From Paracholeplasma manati (lineage in GTDB: Bacteria > Bacillota_I > Bacilli_A > Acholeplasmatales > UBA5453): a stretch of 64,000 bases of DNA. The DNA is taken from assembly GCF_025742995.1 (NCBI RefSeq), contig NZ_JAOVQM010000002.1:372001-436000 (forward strand), written 5' to 3'. Both the position numbers and the translations under genes were made by a program. Positions 1 to 7,880 of this stretch are shown here, piece by piece (the stretch's first letter is position 1; the number at the start of each line of letters is the position of its first letter). The notes under the pieces are model-generated. The model saw nothing but the letters and a program-made list of their open reading frames with translations. It made no database searches and was not told where the DNA came from.

Positions 1-654
1 TACCCGTTTACAAAGTCCATTAATAAGAAACTACGTATAAAAAGAATTGGATTGTTGGATAAATCAGCTCGACAAAGGTATATATCTAATAGACTTTTCA
101 TTTCGTTTATTGGAGTCTCATATTGGGTTTTATTTTTTCTATGCCTTATTAGTATGATTCTCCTTGAGAAAACGATTGAACCCATGATGGGAAAAACGCT
201 TAATATGATTTTGAATATATTAATCAGTCTTGTAATGCCTTTATTGATACTAATCTATCCATATATCAAATTAGAAAAAAAGTATCCGAGACAGTTTTTA
301 GAACCTATACCGAGAGAGCTCATTTCTTCAGTTAACATTAAGCTATTTCAATATTATAAAATTCCAGAAAACTATTTGGTCACGAAGTGCTATGATTGTT
401 CAAATCCGCAATTGATTGATAAGGACGTACTATTGTTCTTTCATAATGAGAAACTAAGAATGGTTAACGATTTTACATCAACAATTAAGGATTTTGGATG
501 TTATGAAATGGATCTTAATGAGTTGGACTTGTCTTATGGAACGAATGATTGTATTATTACAACTGAAATCAGACTAAGAAAGTTTAGTTGCTCATTAGGA
601 AAAAGAGCGAAATCATTCATTTCAAGAAGAGGTATTTCTAATAAAAACAAGTAA
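1..654 (+). CDS. Membrane protein of unknown function, 5' end outside the window
   Basis: The frame is open from base 1, and no Shine-Dalgarno sequence precedes the first in-window start (TTG at 52), so the gene probably begins upstream. Counting from that TTG there are two hydrophobic segments, about residues 16-38 and 53-73. A lysine-rich turn and a soluble tail of about 120 residues follow, ending in a basic stretch. I do not recognise a family. The layout suggests a small inner-membrane protein with a cytoplasmic C-terminal domain. It is about 50 bases upstream of the acetyltransferase gene and could share its transcript. Confidence 0.6.
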   Translation, partial: YPFTKSINKKLRIKRIGLLDKSARQRYISNRLFISFIGVSYWVLFFLCLISMILLEKTIEPMMGKTLNMILNILISLVMPLLILIYPYIKLEKKYPRQFLEPIPRELISSVNIKLFQYYKIPENYLVTKCYDCSNPQLIDKDVLLFFHNEKLRMVNDFTSTIKDFGCYEMDLNELDLSYGTNDCIITTEIRLRKFSCSLGKRAKSFISRRGISNKNK

Positions 655-707
655 ATATACTTAACGAAAATGTTGATTGTCTAAGATGTATTGATTGAGG
701 TATTGAG

Positions 708-1151
708 ATGGAATTCAATCGTAATTTTGAAACAATTATCGGAGAAACACTGACACTAAAACTGATTGAAACCTGTGATGGCGATGATCAAGTTATCCCA
801 TTTTATTATTATGCTATTTATCTAAACTCGATATCCAGCACGATTGGTAAGATTAGTATTCGCATTGGACACAACGAACATGCCTATATTAATGGGAATA
901 TAGGTTACGAAATTGATGAATCTTTTCGTGGAAACGGTTATGCTAAAATGGCTGTTATGATGACTTACCCTATCGCTAGGTATCATGGTATGACACATCT
1001 GATTATTTCTTGTGATGAGGATAATGATGCCTCTAAGCGTGTAATTAACAAACTTGGTGGTGTTTATTTAGAGACAATTTTTCCACCTAAAAGCTACGTG
1101 TTTTATTATGAGGGTATATCCAAGCAGAGTATTTATCGAATGGATATTTAG
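708..1151 (+). CDS. GNAT-family N-acetyltransferase
   Basis: A 147-residue protein with the GNAT fold. The acetyl-CoA pyrophosphate-binding loop is visible as RGNGYA near residue 78, after the strand IGYEIDESF. A RimJ/RimL-like motif follows (CDEDNDASKRVINKLGG), in which conserved Asn/Ser residues contact CoA. The ATG has a GAGG Shine-Dalgarno seven bases upstream. GNAT enzymes transfer acetyl from acetyl-CoA to an amine; the substrate cannot be read from sequence. The family call is secure, the specific role unknown. Confidence 0.85.
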   Translation: MEFNRNFETIIGETLTLKLIETCDGDDQVIPFYYYAIYLNSISSTIGKISIRIGHNEHAYINGNIGYEIDESFRGNGYAKMAVMMTYPIARYHGMTHLIISCDEDNDASKRVINKLGGVYLETIFPPKSYVFYYEGISKQSIYRMDI

Positions 1152-1193
1152 TTTATGTGAAGTGGTAGTTTTTTCAGAAAGGGTAATTTTAAC

Positions 1194-1221
1194 TTGACAA
1201 AACATAAAATCAATTTATGAA
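1194..1221 (+). promoter_or_regulatory. Probable sigma-A promoter of the TspO-like gene
   Basis: A consensus TTGACA (1194-1199) is separated by 16 bases from TATGAA (1216-1221). The spacing is acceptable and it lies about 30 bases before the ATG at 1254. Confidence 0.5.
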
Positions 1222-1253
1222 TCGTCGTAAAAAATCGTAAAGGATGGATCTAA

Positions 1254-2018
1254 ATGACAAAAGTCTATTTATTTAAAGCGTTGGTGGTTTTGTTTTATGT
1301 ATTCGTTCTGGTCTTTAACTATCTCGCTAATATCTTACCTTTAAACAATCGAACAACTGGCGCAATATCGGATGCTTACCCATCCTATTTCACACCAGCA
1401 GGGTTTACTTTTTCAATTTGGGGTATCATATATCTTTTAATTGGAGTATTTGTCTTTCGATTGGTAACTTCTAACCCAAACCAATACTTTTCAAATCACT
1501 CTGTTTTATTTCACATGCTATTTTGGACAACCTGTGTACTCAACATTTCATGGTTATTCGCGTGGCATTATGACAAGATTGGATTATCTTTACTCATCAT
1601 GTCTGTATTTTTGATTACATTGTTGTTCATCGTGTTTTATGTGAAAGATTTGCCCTATTTTACGAATATTACATTCAGTGTATATGCAGGTTGGATAGCG
1701 ATTGCTTTTATCGCGAATGTCACCATTTATTTGGTCAAATTAGATCTGCCAATATTTCAAAATCATGAGATATCTTGGTATATTCTTGTGATGATTATTG
1801 GGGTGATCATAGGCTTATTGACGATGCTGATGACCAAAAACCTAGTATTTGTGGCGGTATTTATTTGGGCTTATTTTGGTATTTATATGAAACACTTTCA
1901 ACAAATGGGTACTTATTTACCGCGAACCTATAACCTTTTCAATCTCAGCTTACTGATGATTTTGATGATTGGATGGTTGGTTATCTGGATAACTAACCAC
2001 TATCGAGTACTCAATTAA
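1254..2018 (+). CDS. TspO/MBR-like tryptophan-rich membrane protein
   Basis: A 254-residue integral membrane protein with about seven hydrophobic segments. The N-terminal region has the signature NYLANILPLNNRTTG followed by FTPAGFTFSIWGIIYLL. This is typical of bacterial proteins annotated as tryptophan-rich sensory/TspO-MBR related, whose ligands are often tetrapyrroles or unknown. AAAGGA lies upstream of the ATG. It appears monocistronic, with a promoter at 1194 and a strong terminator at 2040. The extra C-terminal helices make it longer than classic TspO (about 160 residues), so a divergent subfamily is likely. Confidence 0.7.
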   Translation: MTKVYLFKALVVLFYVFVLVFNYLANILPLNNRTTGAISDAYPSYFTPAGFTFSIWGIIYLLIGVFVFRLVTSNPNQYFSNHSVLFHMLFWTTCVLNISWLFAWHYDKIGLSLLIMSVFLITLLFIVFYVKDLPYFTNITFSVYAGWIAIAFIANVTIYLVKLDLPIFQNHEISWYILVMIIGVIIGLLTMLMTKNLVFVAVFIWAYFGIYMKHFQQMGTYLPRTYNLFNLSLLMILMIGWLVIWITNHYRVLN

Positions 2019-2039
2019 TTCGTTTATACTTTAGACACG

Positions 2040-2064
2040 AACCATCCTATGGGGTGGTTTTTTT
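2040..2064 (+). terminator. Intrinsic terminator
   Basis: Stem AACCATCC / GGGTGGTT with a short loop, followed by a run of T. It sits 22 bases after the TspO-like stop codon. Confidence 0.85.
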
Positions 2065-2151
2065 CTTGTGACAATGTGGTGACATTTTCATAAATATATT
2101 TAATTCATCAAAGATATATGTTAAAGTAACGTTGAAAGGATGTGTCTTCTG

Positions 2152-2664
2152 ATGAAAAAAATGTGGTTATTGTTGGTTATATTGTTCATCACAATCTCAT
2201 TTAGTTCAAGTACGAAAGCGATGGAAGCACCCTATCTTGATGCGTTCCATAATTATGAAGCTTTTCTCAATGGGGTGGATTATTATATTGGTGAAGAAAA
2301 TATTTATTTTACGAGCACCGAAGTGGATTTAGGAGACGATTACTATGTCAGTTATGTCATTGAACACGACATTCGTAATCGAAAGTCCTATGAATCGGAT
2401 GGTAGACCATACTTCATTTATCAGAGTAAAGATTCCACACTTAATTATCATTTTGAAATCCATTTAAGGTTAAAAGAGGGCCAAGAAGTGATGTCATTTG
2501 TGAACATTTCATCCGATGGCTTCGACATAAATGTATCAGGGACTCGTAATAGTTTTATCCTCATACGTCGACTCAATGATCAGGAAATTCCAAGTAGTGA
2601 AATCAACCGTATTGTGTCACTCATATGTGCTTTATACAATAAAACATGGGAGATGCCATCATGA
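2152..2664 (+). CDS. Secreted protein of unknown function
   Basis: 170 residues starting MKKMW, then a hydrophobic core and a polar region (SSSTKA), a typical Sec signal peptide probably cleaved near residue 23. I chose the ATG at 2152 because AGGA at 2137-2140 would overlap the alternative ATG at 2140. The mature part is acidic and beta-rich with no cysteine framework and no family I recognise. It overlaps the next lipoprotein gene by four bases (ATGA), so the two are translationally coupled. The pair may act together at the cell surface; that is inference from coupling and export signals. Confidence 0.65.
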   Translation: MKKMWLLLVILFITISFSSSTKAMEAPYLDAFHNYEAFLNGVDYYIGEENIYFTSTEVDLGDDYYVSYVIEHDIRNRKSYESDGRPYFIYQSKDSTLNYHFEIHLRLKEGQEVMSFVNISSDGFDINVSGTRNSFILIRRLNDQEIPSSEINRIVSLICALYNKTWEMPS

Positions 2665-3218
2665 GAAAACTAATCTTTTTATCATTTATCGTTTTGGTCA
2701 GTTTAAACAGCTGTTTTGGTTTTTATAGGAATACGTATACCTATTCAGAGAGTTATTGTTCACTAGATGACTTCTATAGTGTATTAGAGAATGACGAAGC
2801 AATCGTTATTTTGGATTTCACACTCCATCCAGGTGAAACATTAGACTATCCAGCAACCATTCGTTTTCATACGGATAATGATGTTGTTTATGAATATCTA
2901 TATTCAATCAAACATAGTGGCTTATCGTATCATACGACATTCAGTTTACAAAGAGAAGAATCGAGAAGTTCCGGCGGACAATTATTTAAAGGTGATGACA
3001 TCGATGAAGAAATCAATCATGAGGATTTAATCATCAGAACACAATTAACCCCTGCTGGTAAATTTGGGGCACCGCTTCAATTTGTCCTCAATTTTTATTT
3101 TGAAGCTAAGGGCATCGGATACTACGGTGAGATAAGACATGTGAATGAAATCTCAGAAAACTTTGACAAACAAGTGTTTATCGATTATATTATTGAATTG
3201 TATGAACAACACGTATAG
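2661..3218 (+). CDS. Putative lipoprotein of unknown function
   Basis: 185 residues. The start is the ATG that overlaps the previous stop; GGGAG lies eight bases upstream. The N-terminus MRKLIFLSFIVLVSLNSC resembles a lipoprotein signal with the acceptor cysteine at residue 18, although SLNSC is a loose lipobox. The mature domain is mixed acidic and aromatic. Its final helix (FIDYIIELYEQ) is similar in placement to the C-terminal helix of the upstream gene product, so the two could be distant duplicates. No function assigned. Confidence 0.6.
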   Translation: MRKLIFLSFIVLVSLNSCFGFYRNTYTYSESYCSLDDFYSVLENDEAIVILDFTLHPGETLDYPATIRFHTDNDVVYEYLYSIKHSGLSYHTTFSLQREESRSSGGQLFKGDDIDEEINHEDLIIRTQLTPAGKFGAPLQFVLNFYFEAKGIGYYGEIRHVNEISENFDKQVFIDYIIELYEQHV

Positions 3219-3235
3219 TCGTTTTTGGGAGAAAT

Positions 3236-4177
3236 ATGAACAATCCGTATTTAAATCACGTTTCTAAAACACTAAAAGAAGAGTTTAATGTCGATGTCGT
3301 TGAAGACATTCTTTTGGTGCGCAAAGACCGCGTAATTTTGTATGGGGAAAGTAATTTATCTGAAGATAATATTTTATATGTCATCACGGGTACCTTACAA
3401 TTGATTGGACTCGCAGAAGCGTCATCCATCCAACTAACGGATTTACTAAAACGTTTTGAATATAACAATGCATACGCCGATGTGGCAGGAAAAACGGATT
3501 ATTATGGTTATGTCTATGGTGAATTGTTCAGTATAAGACCACAAACCAGTGTAACTTTCCCAATTCTAGCAGAACAACAACGCGTTTGGATTACGGTTTC
3601 GCGATTTGTGGTGGATGCAAATCCGGCACTATCAGCCTATTTCATCACCAATGTCAGTGATGTCATGGATGCGGAAGAACAAAACTATGCGAAATCGCAT
3701 CGTGATTCCTTAACAGGTTTATTCAATAAATACACCCTCGATTTTCATTATGGAAAACGATACAAAAATGAGAACTTTCATGTGATGTATCTCGATATCG
3801 ACAACTTCAAAGAAGTCAATGATCACGATGGACACGTCGCTGGTGATCAATGCCTCATCGCCTTCAGCAATATCCTGAAAAGTTACTCAAACGATCATAA
3901 ACATTTCTACCGTAATGGTGGCGATGAATTTGTGGGACTGTTATTTGATACAGAAGACCATGTGAGAGAAATGGCAGAAGGTATTTTAAGCCAAGTCCGA
4001 CAAATCCAGTCGCCGATTTCAAACACACGAATGACTGTATCGATGGGTATCGTTCAAGCGGATATGCGTCAAGATGTCATTCGAAAAGCCGATATGTTGT
4101 TGTATAAAGCAAAACGTATGGGCAAGAATCAATATATTTATGAAATTGAAAAAACTAGACAACATGAAGAGGCCTAA
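3236..4177 (+). CDS. GGDEF-domain diguanylate cyclase
   Basis: 313 residues. The C-terminal half (about residue 155 on) is a GGDEF domain: RDSLTGLFNK at its start, the metal-binding YLDIDNFKEVND strand, and the signature NGGDEF near residue 227. The catalytic residues look intact, so it should condense two GTP to c-di-GMP. The RxxD product-inhibition site normally found just before GGDEF is absent (the preceding residues read NDHKHFYR). The N-terminal 150 residues are a soluble sensor-like region of no recognised family, and there are no membrane segments. GGGAGA precedes the ATG. It lies 17 bases after the lipoprotein gene and is probably cotranscribed with it. Confidence 0.88.
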   Translation: MNNPYLNHVSKTLKEEFNVDVVEDILLVRKDRVILYGESNLSEDNILYVITGTLQLIGLAEASSIQLTDLLKRFEYNNAYADVAGKTDYYGYVYGELFSIRPQTSVTFPILAEQQRVWITVSRFVVDANPALSAYFITNVSDVMDAEEQNYAKSHRDSLTGLFNKYTLDFHYGKRYKNENFHVMYLDIDNFKEVNDHDGHVAGDQCLIAFSNILKSYSNDHKHFYRNGGDEFVGLLFDTEDHVREMAEGILSQVRQIQSPISNTRMTVSMGIVQADMRQDVIRKADMLLYKAKRMGKNQYIYEIEKTRQHEEA

Positions 4178-4192
4178 ATAGCCTCTTTTTTA
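4168..4192 (+). terminator. Intrinsic terminator overlapping the cyclase stop codon
   Basis: GAGGC / GCCTC stem with the TAA stop in the loop, followed by seven T. Confidence 0.85.
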
Positions 4193-4238
4193 GTATAAAT
4201 ATGGTGACTATTTAGAATTATTTTCATTAGTTTTGAAG

Positions 4239-4267
4239 TTGAAATAGAAATCGATTATCATTACTAT
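4239..4267 (+). promoter_or_regulatory. Promoter with Fur-family-like half site, zinc transporter gene
   Basis: TTGAAA (4239-4244) and TACTAT (4262-4267) have 17-base spacing. The decamer GATTATCATT (4253-4262) lies between the -35 and -10 and recurs in the perfect palindrome just after the gene (5084-5102). That position suits repression by a Fur/Zur-type regulator. Confidence 0.45.
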
Positions 4268-4298
4268 ATAAAATAATTACAAATAAGGAGTTTATACT

Positions 4299-5087
4299 AT
4301 GACCATATTACAAGCATTTTTACTAACCCTATTTGCAGGGTTATCTACCGGTATTGGATCGCTACTAGCGTTTAATAAAAGAGCTGCTTCAAAGACATTC
4401 TTATCCTTCGCTTTGGGTTTATCTGCTGGGGTGATGATTTATGTTTCATTTGTCGAGATATTTGTTAAAGCGAAAGACGCACTCATTTTAGATTTCGGTG
4501 TTAAAAACGGTTATATCTTAACCACGCTATCGTTTTTTGCAGGTGTATTCTTGATTGGATTGATCGACAAATTGGTACCTGATAAAGAAAACCCACATGA
4601 AATTAGAGATGTGAGTGAAATGAAAGCGAAAGACCATAAATTATTAAGAATGGGATTATTTTCTGCCCTAGCCATCGCGATACACAATTTTCCTGAAGGC
4701 TTAGCGACGTTCATCGCTGCGCTTCAAAACCCAACCTTGGGGATCGGGATTGCTGTAGCGATTGCCATCCACAATGTACCTGAAGGCATCGCTGTAGCCG
4801 TACCTATTTATCAAGCAACTGGTTCACGAAAGAAAGCATTTTTATACTCTTTCGCATCCGGGTTGTCCGAACCGATAGGGGCTTTATTGGGCTATTTCCT
4901 GCTCAGTGCATTCTTGACGGATGCGATGTTTGGATTCGTCTTTGGTTTGGTGGCAGGGATCATGGTTTATATATCACTCGATGAGTTATTACCAACCGCT
5001 GAAAAATACGGGAAACACCACATCGCCATTTATGGATTGATCACTGGGATGGCCATCATGGCTCTCAGTTTGGTGTTGTTTGTTTAA
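4299..5087 (+). CDS. zupT: ZIP-family metal transporter, ZupT type
   Basis: 262 residues with about eight transmembrane segments. The two ZIP signature helices are present: HNFPEGLATF near residue 130 and HNVPEGIAVAV near residue 156. They supply the His/Asn/Glu ligands of the binuclear metal site. The family imports Zn2+ and often Fe2+ or Mn2+ down the gradient without ATP. A histidine/acid-containing loop (residues 88-112, including PHEIRDVSE) connects helices 3 and 4. AAGGAG precedes the ATG. Flanking palindromic metalloregulator-type sites suggest metal-dependent control. Confidence 0.88.
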   Translation: MTILQAFLLTLFAGLSTGIGSLLAFNKRAASKTFLSFALGLSAGVMIYVSFVEIFVKAKDALILDFGVKNGYILTTLSFFAGVFLIGLIDKLVPDKENPHEIRDVSEMKAKDHKLLRMGLFSALAIAIHNFPEGLATFIAALQNPTLGIGIAVAIAIHNVPEGIAVAVPIYQATGSRKKAFLYSFASGLSEPIGALLGYFLLSAFLTDAMFGFVFGLVAGIMVYISLDELLPTAEKYGKHHIAIYGLITGMAIMALSLVLFV

Positions 5088-5102
5088 ATGATTATCATTT
5101 AA
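5084..5102. promoter_or_regulatory. Perfect 19-bp palindrome resembling a Fur-family operator
   Basis: TTAAATGATTATCATTTAA is a perfect inverted repeat around a single central base. Its core is a 7-1-7 arrangement like the B. subtilis Fur/Zur/PerR boxes. It overlaps the zupT stop codon and lies about 150 bases before the promoter at 5233, so the gene it would control is uncertain. Confidence 0.5.
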
Positions 5103-5232
5103 GGCGAAGTTATTAGACTTCCTTTTATTATGCCAAAATGACGCATATTTATGGGTAAATGTGTGTTTATCTATTCGGATTATGGGGTTATGGACTAAAT
5201 TTATGAATTATTAAGGAATTATTAACATCGAT

Positions 5233-5262
5233 TTGACGGTTATTTTTGAAAGATGGTATAAT
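5233..5262 (+). promoter_or_regulatory. Strong promoter of the surface-protein operon
   Basis: TTGACG (5233-5238) and a consensus TATAAT (5257-5262) with 18-base spacing, ending 53 bases before the first ATG. No further convincing promoter was seen in the short gaps down to 15491, so one polycistronic transcript of about 10 kb is likely. Confidence 0.8.
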
Positions 5263-5315
5263 TTAAACATCGAAAAGCCCCTTAACATAGTTAAGTGAAA
5301 GAGAGGAGAAACCAC

Positions 5316-5960
5316 ATGAACCACAAATCCATGAGTGTAACCATCATCATGTTCATTTTGTCGCTACTGGTTTTTTCTGCATCCTCTTTCGCATGGTTCG
5401 CATTATCTGATACTTCAAGGGTCAATGAGTTTGTGGTCCCAGTGAATAATTATGAAGCTGAGATTGTATTCCAAGTGCGTAAAAATGGTGGGTCATATTC
5501 AACCATCACCACAGAAGCAGAAATGACTGCCTTCTTGAACAATAGCTTACCAGGGGATTTATTTGATTTTATCGTAACCATCGAAAATCTTTCGACATCC
5601 TCAGTGGTTGCGAGCATATACTTCAATGACGTTACTAGTGATAACCCCAATGCGGGTTATGACATGCGCAATGTTTTTTATATCGTCGACGGAGAAGTGA
5701 GTGTAAACGCATCAGTGAATAATCTGCCACTCAATTCAACCACACCTCTTACATTTGAAGGACAAACTTTTTCCAACTATCGTTTGAATAACTTGATTGA
5801 TGCATCACAAGATATCACCATTATCACCAACGTTAATATCCCAATCAGTCAAATTGTCTTCATAGAATTTTCCATTCAAATGGATCCAAATACCAGTAAA
5901 CAAGAATACCAAGCAGGCATCATGCGCATCGCTTCATTGCTTGCAGTATTCGATGCCTAG
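5316..5960 (+). CDS. Secreted TasA/camelysin-like protein, first in operon
   Basis: 214 residues. The N-terminus has a hydrophobic core and then ASSFAWFALSDTS, resembling SipW-dependent signal peptides, which typically end in a (T/S)-x-A-(W/Y)-F motif. The mature part is beta-rich. It contains LPGDLFDFIVTIENLS near residue 72, the kind of strand described for TasA/camelysin jelly-roll subunits. I used the ATG at 5316 because GGAGAA lies just upstream; a GTG at 5295 precedes that site. It lacks the tryptophan-containing C-terminal tail of later operon members. Probable extracellular fibre or matrix component; that role is inference. Confidence 0.7.
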   Translation: MNHKSMSVTIIMFILSLLVFSASSFAWFALSDTSRVNEFVVPVNNYEAEIVFQVRKNGGSYSTITTEAEMTAFLNNSLPGDLFDFIVTIENLSTSSVVASIYFNDVTSDNPNAGYDMRNVFYIVDGEVSVNASVNNLPLNSTTPLTFEGQTFSNYRLNNLIDASQDITIITNVNIPISQIVFIEFSIQMDPNTSKQEYQAGIMRIASLLAVFDA

Positions 5961-5972
5961 GAGGGAACACAT

Positions 5973-6554
5973 ATGAACAAAAGACTCTTAGGTTTGACCA
6001 TCAGTATGGTCTTAACATTGATTTTATTAGCAACCACGGTATATGCCTATTATTTTGATCGTAAAGAAACCGGCAGTATCGATTTAACCTTAGGAGAAGT
6101 CTCCTTCACTTGGGACGGTGCGTTTGTGACCGATTTCGTGATGCCAGCACAAGAACTGGTTGAAACCCCATTTTCATTAAACAATGCTTCATCGGTCGAC
6201 ACAGAACTTCGATTCAGTGTCACCGCATCTACTTCATTATTGGGTACTGTGAATTTAGAAGACATTTTTACAGTGTATGAATTTAATAGTGACTGGGTGT
6301 TGGAAACGGATGGTTATTATTACTACCGTGGTTCCAATACAGATTCGATTTCAGAACCTGGCAAATACAAGATTCCGACATCGGTTCTAAACATTCCAGT
6401 GTTATTGTCCCTTAAACTCGATGGCTATGTGATTCGTAATGAACACATCGGTCAAACCGTTTCATTGACATTAACGTTTCAAGCCAAACAAGGTCCTTTC
6501 ATCGATTGGGCTACCTTAGGGTCAACCAATTACGACTTTTCTACTGGACAATAA
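5973..6554 (+). CDS. Secreted TasA/camelysin-like protein, second in operon
   Basis: 193 residues starting MNKRLLGL, a hydrophobic core, then TVYAYYFDRKETGSIDLTLG. This is close to the SipW-cognate signal pattern (A-Y-F-x-D followed by a short strand). FVMPAQELVETPFSLNNAS near residue 50 matches the place where TasA-like proteins have their first interaction strand. The C-terminus extends past the last strand into a tail beginning GPFIDWATLG, which resembles the tails of the fourth and fifth genes. AGGAGGG overlaps the upstream stop codon, giving strong translation 12 bases after the previous gene. Confidence 0.72.
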   Translation: MNKRLLGLTISMVLTLILLATTVYAYYFDRKETGSIDLTLGEVSFTWDGAFVTDFVMPAQELVETPFSLNNASSVDTELRFSVTASTSLLGTVNLEDIFTVYEFNSDWVLETDGYYYYRGSNTDSISEPGKYKIPTSVLNIPVLLSLKLDGYVIRNEHIGQTVSLTLTFQAKQGPFIDWATLGSTNYDFSTGQ

Positions 6555-6578
6555 CGTCCATTAACAGGAGGTGACACC

Positions 6579-7148
6579 ATGAAAAAATTAAGATTGATTG
6601 AAAGTATCGTGATTTTTGTCATGGTGCTCGCATTGCTCACCACTGGCATTTTCGCTTGGATCATCGCGAGATTCCAATCCGAACCCGTGGTGTTTACCAG
6701 TGGTGCCATCACGGTGGACGCGGCACTATATTCAGCCAATGACGCCAATTACGATGGTGTATTGGATGGTGGGTATACTGAAATTACCGCTGCTGGGATT
6801 GATTTTACGAACTTAATGCCTGGCCAAGTCTATACCTTTAGATTGATTATTGATAACACAGGTACAGCCGATGGTCATTTAGACCTCACGGTGAAAGACA
6901 TATTACCAACCGATAATGCATTATTCAATTTATTGACCATTGATTTTGTGCATCCGACGACATCGGTCAATACAAGTCTTGACTTGAATTCAACCGATGT
7001 GATCCTCTTTAGCAATTATGTTTTACCTTTTGAAGGGTCCTTGACGTTTGATTTCACGATTCAAATTGAACCTACCATCAACAACACCCTACATAGCGAG
7101 TCGATTACCATTGGGTATTTTGAAGTCCGCTTGGATCAAATCCCATAA
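6579..7148 (+). CDS. Secreted TasA/camelysin-like protein, third in operon
   Basis: 189 residues with a signal region (MKKLRLIES, a hydrophobic core, GIFAWIIARF), followed by a strand (FTSGAITVDAAL). It then has LMPGQVYTFRLIIDNTGTA near residue 83, the clearest TasA/camelysin-like segment of the four: a proline-glycine turn followed by an alternating strand ending in NTG. The protein ends soon after the last strand with no tryptophan tail. A perfect AGGAGGTGA precedes the ATG, suggesting high expression. Predicted exported fibre-type subunit. Confidence 0.75.
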   Translation: MKKLRLIESIVIFVMVLALLTTGIFAWIIARFQSEPVVFTSGAITVDAALYSANDANYDGVLDGGYTEITAAGIDFTNLMPGQVYTFRLIIDNTGTADGHLDLTVKDILPTDNALFNLLTIDFVHPTTSVNTSLDLNSTDVILFSNYVLPFEGSLTFDFTIQIEPTINNTLHSESITIGYFEVRLDQIP

Positions 7149-7165
7149 ACTTAAAGGAGGTTAAC

Positions 7166-7879
7166 ATGAAGACAAAAAATTTAACTAAAATGATCATCAC
7201 GTTCGTCTTGTTGGCCTCGTTAGCCGTGGTCTCGATTGCAGGATGGCTAACAAACACAAATACGTCTAATCCGGTGGTTACTGTCGGTGAAGTCAGTGTT
7301 CAAATTGAAGCGTATTTTGAATATTACGATGAATTTGACGTTTTACAAACAAAAACCACCGATATTGAATATGAATATACCGTGGATGGTCAAGGCACAT
7401 TTACCAAGTTTGGCATTTATCGTGTCAATTTGTCGAATCCAGATGACCCACAATTCATCAAGAACTTAAGAGTTAACATCGATGTATTAAGCAATGTCGA
7501 ATCTTATATGAGAATTGGGGTTTATGAACAATTGACCCTCTCCTATATTTCTGGTGGTAAGAGTTATGAGGTTGCGATTACACAACCGACCAAAATGCCA
7601 TTCAATTATATGGATACCAACGATATGGTTAACCCATATTTCTATGATAATCGCGATAACGATGGCTTTTTCTATTACACCAACACAGTCAAGAGAAATC
7701 CAGATACGACCCCTCAAGAAATCACATTCGTAGCGGATTTTGGTAGTACACCATTCAACCTTTATGATGCAAGCTACAGTTTACAGTTGGGATTCATCAT
7801 TGAAGCAGTTCAATCCATAGAAGGACCAGTCATCAACTGGGGCTTGCCAAATAGACCTTGGGACGACGGAGCGTGGTAA
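7166..7879 (+). CDS. Secreted TasA-like protein, fourth in operon
   Basis: 237 residues. The N-terminus has a hydrophobic core, then SIAGWLTNTNTSNPVVTVGEV, again a SipW-like signal followed by a valine-rich strand. The body is larger and more acidic and aromatic than its three neighbours, with a Tyr/Asp/Asn-rich segment at residues 150-175. The C-terminus carries EGPVINWGLPNRPWDDGAW, a tryptophan-containing tail comparable to those of the second and fifth genes. AAAGGAGG precedes the ATG. It ends one base before the giant gene, so the two are closely coupled. Confidence 0.7.
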   Translation: MKTKNLTKMIITFVLLASLAVVSIAGWLTNTNTSNPVVTVGEVSVQIEAYFEYYDEFDVLQTKTTDIEYEYTVDGQGTFTKFGIYRVNLSNPDDPQFIKNLRVNIDVLSNVESYMRIGVYEQLTLSYISGGKSYEVAITQPTKMPFNYMDTNDMVNPYFYDNRDNDGFFYYTNTVKRNPDTTPQEITFVADFGSTPFNLYDASYSLQLGFIIEAVQSIEGPVINWGLPNRPWDDGAW

Positions 7880-7880
7880 T

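Noticed and set aside
5106-5127. GAAGT/ACTTC hairpin after zupT as a terminator
   Set aside because: The five-base stem is short and the T tract is interrupted; too weak to call.
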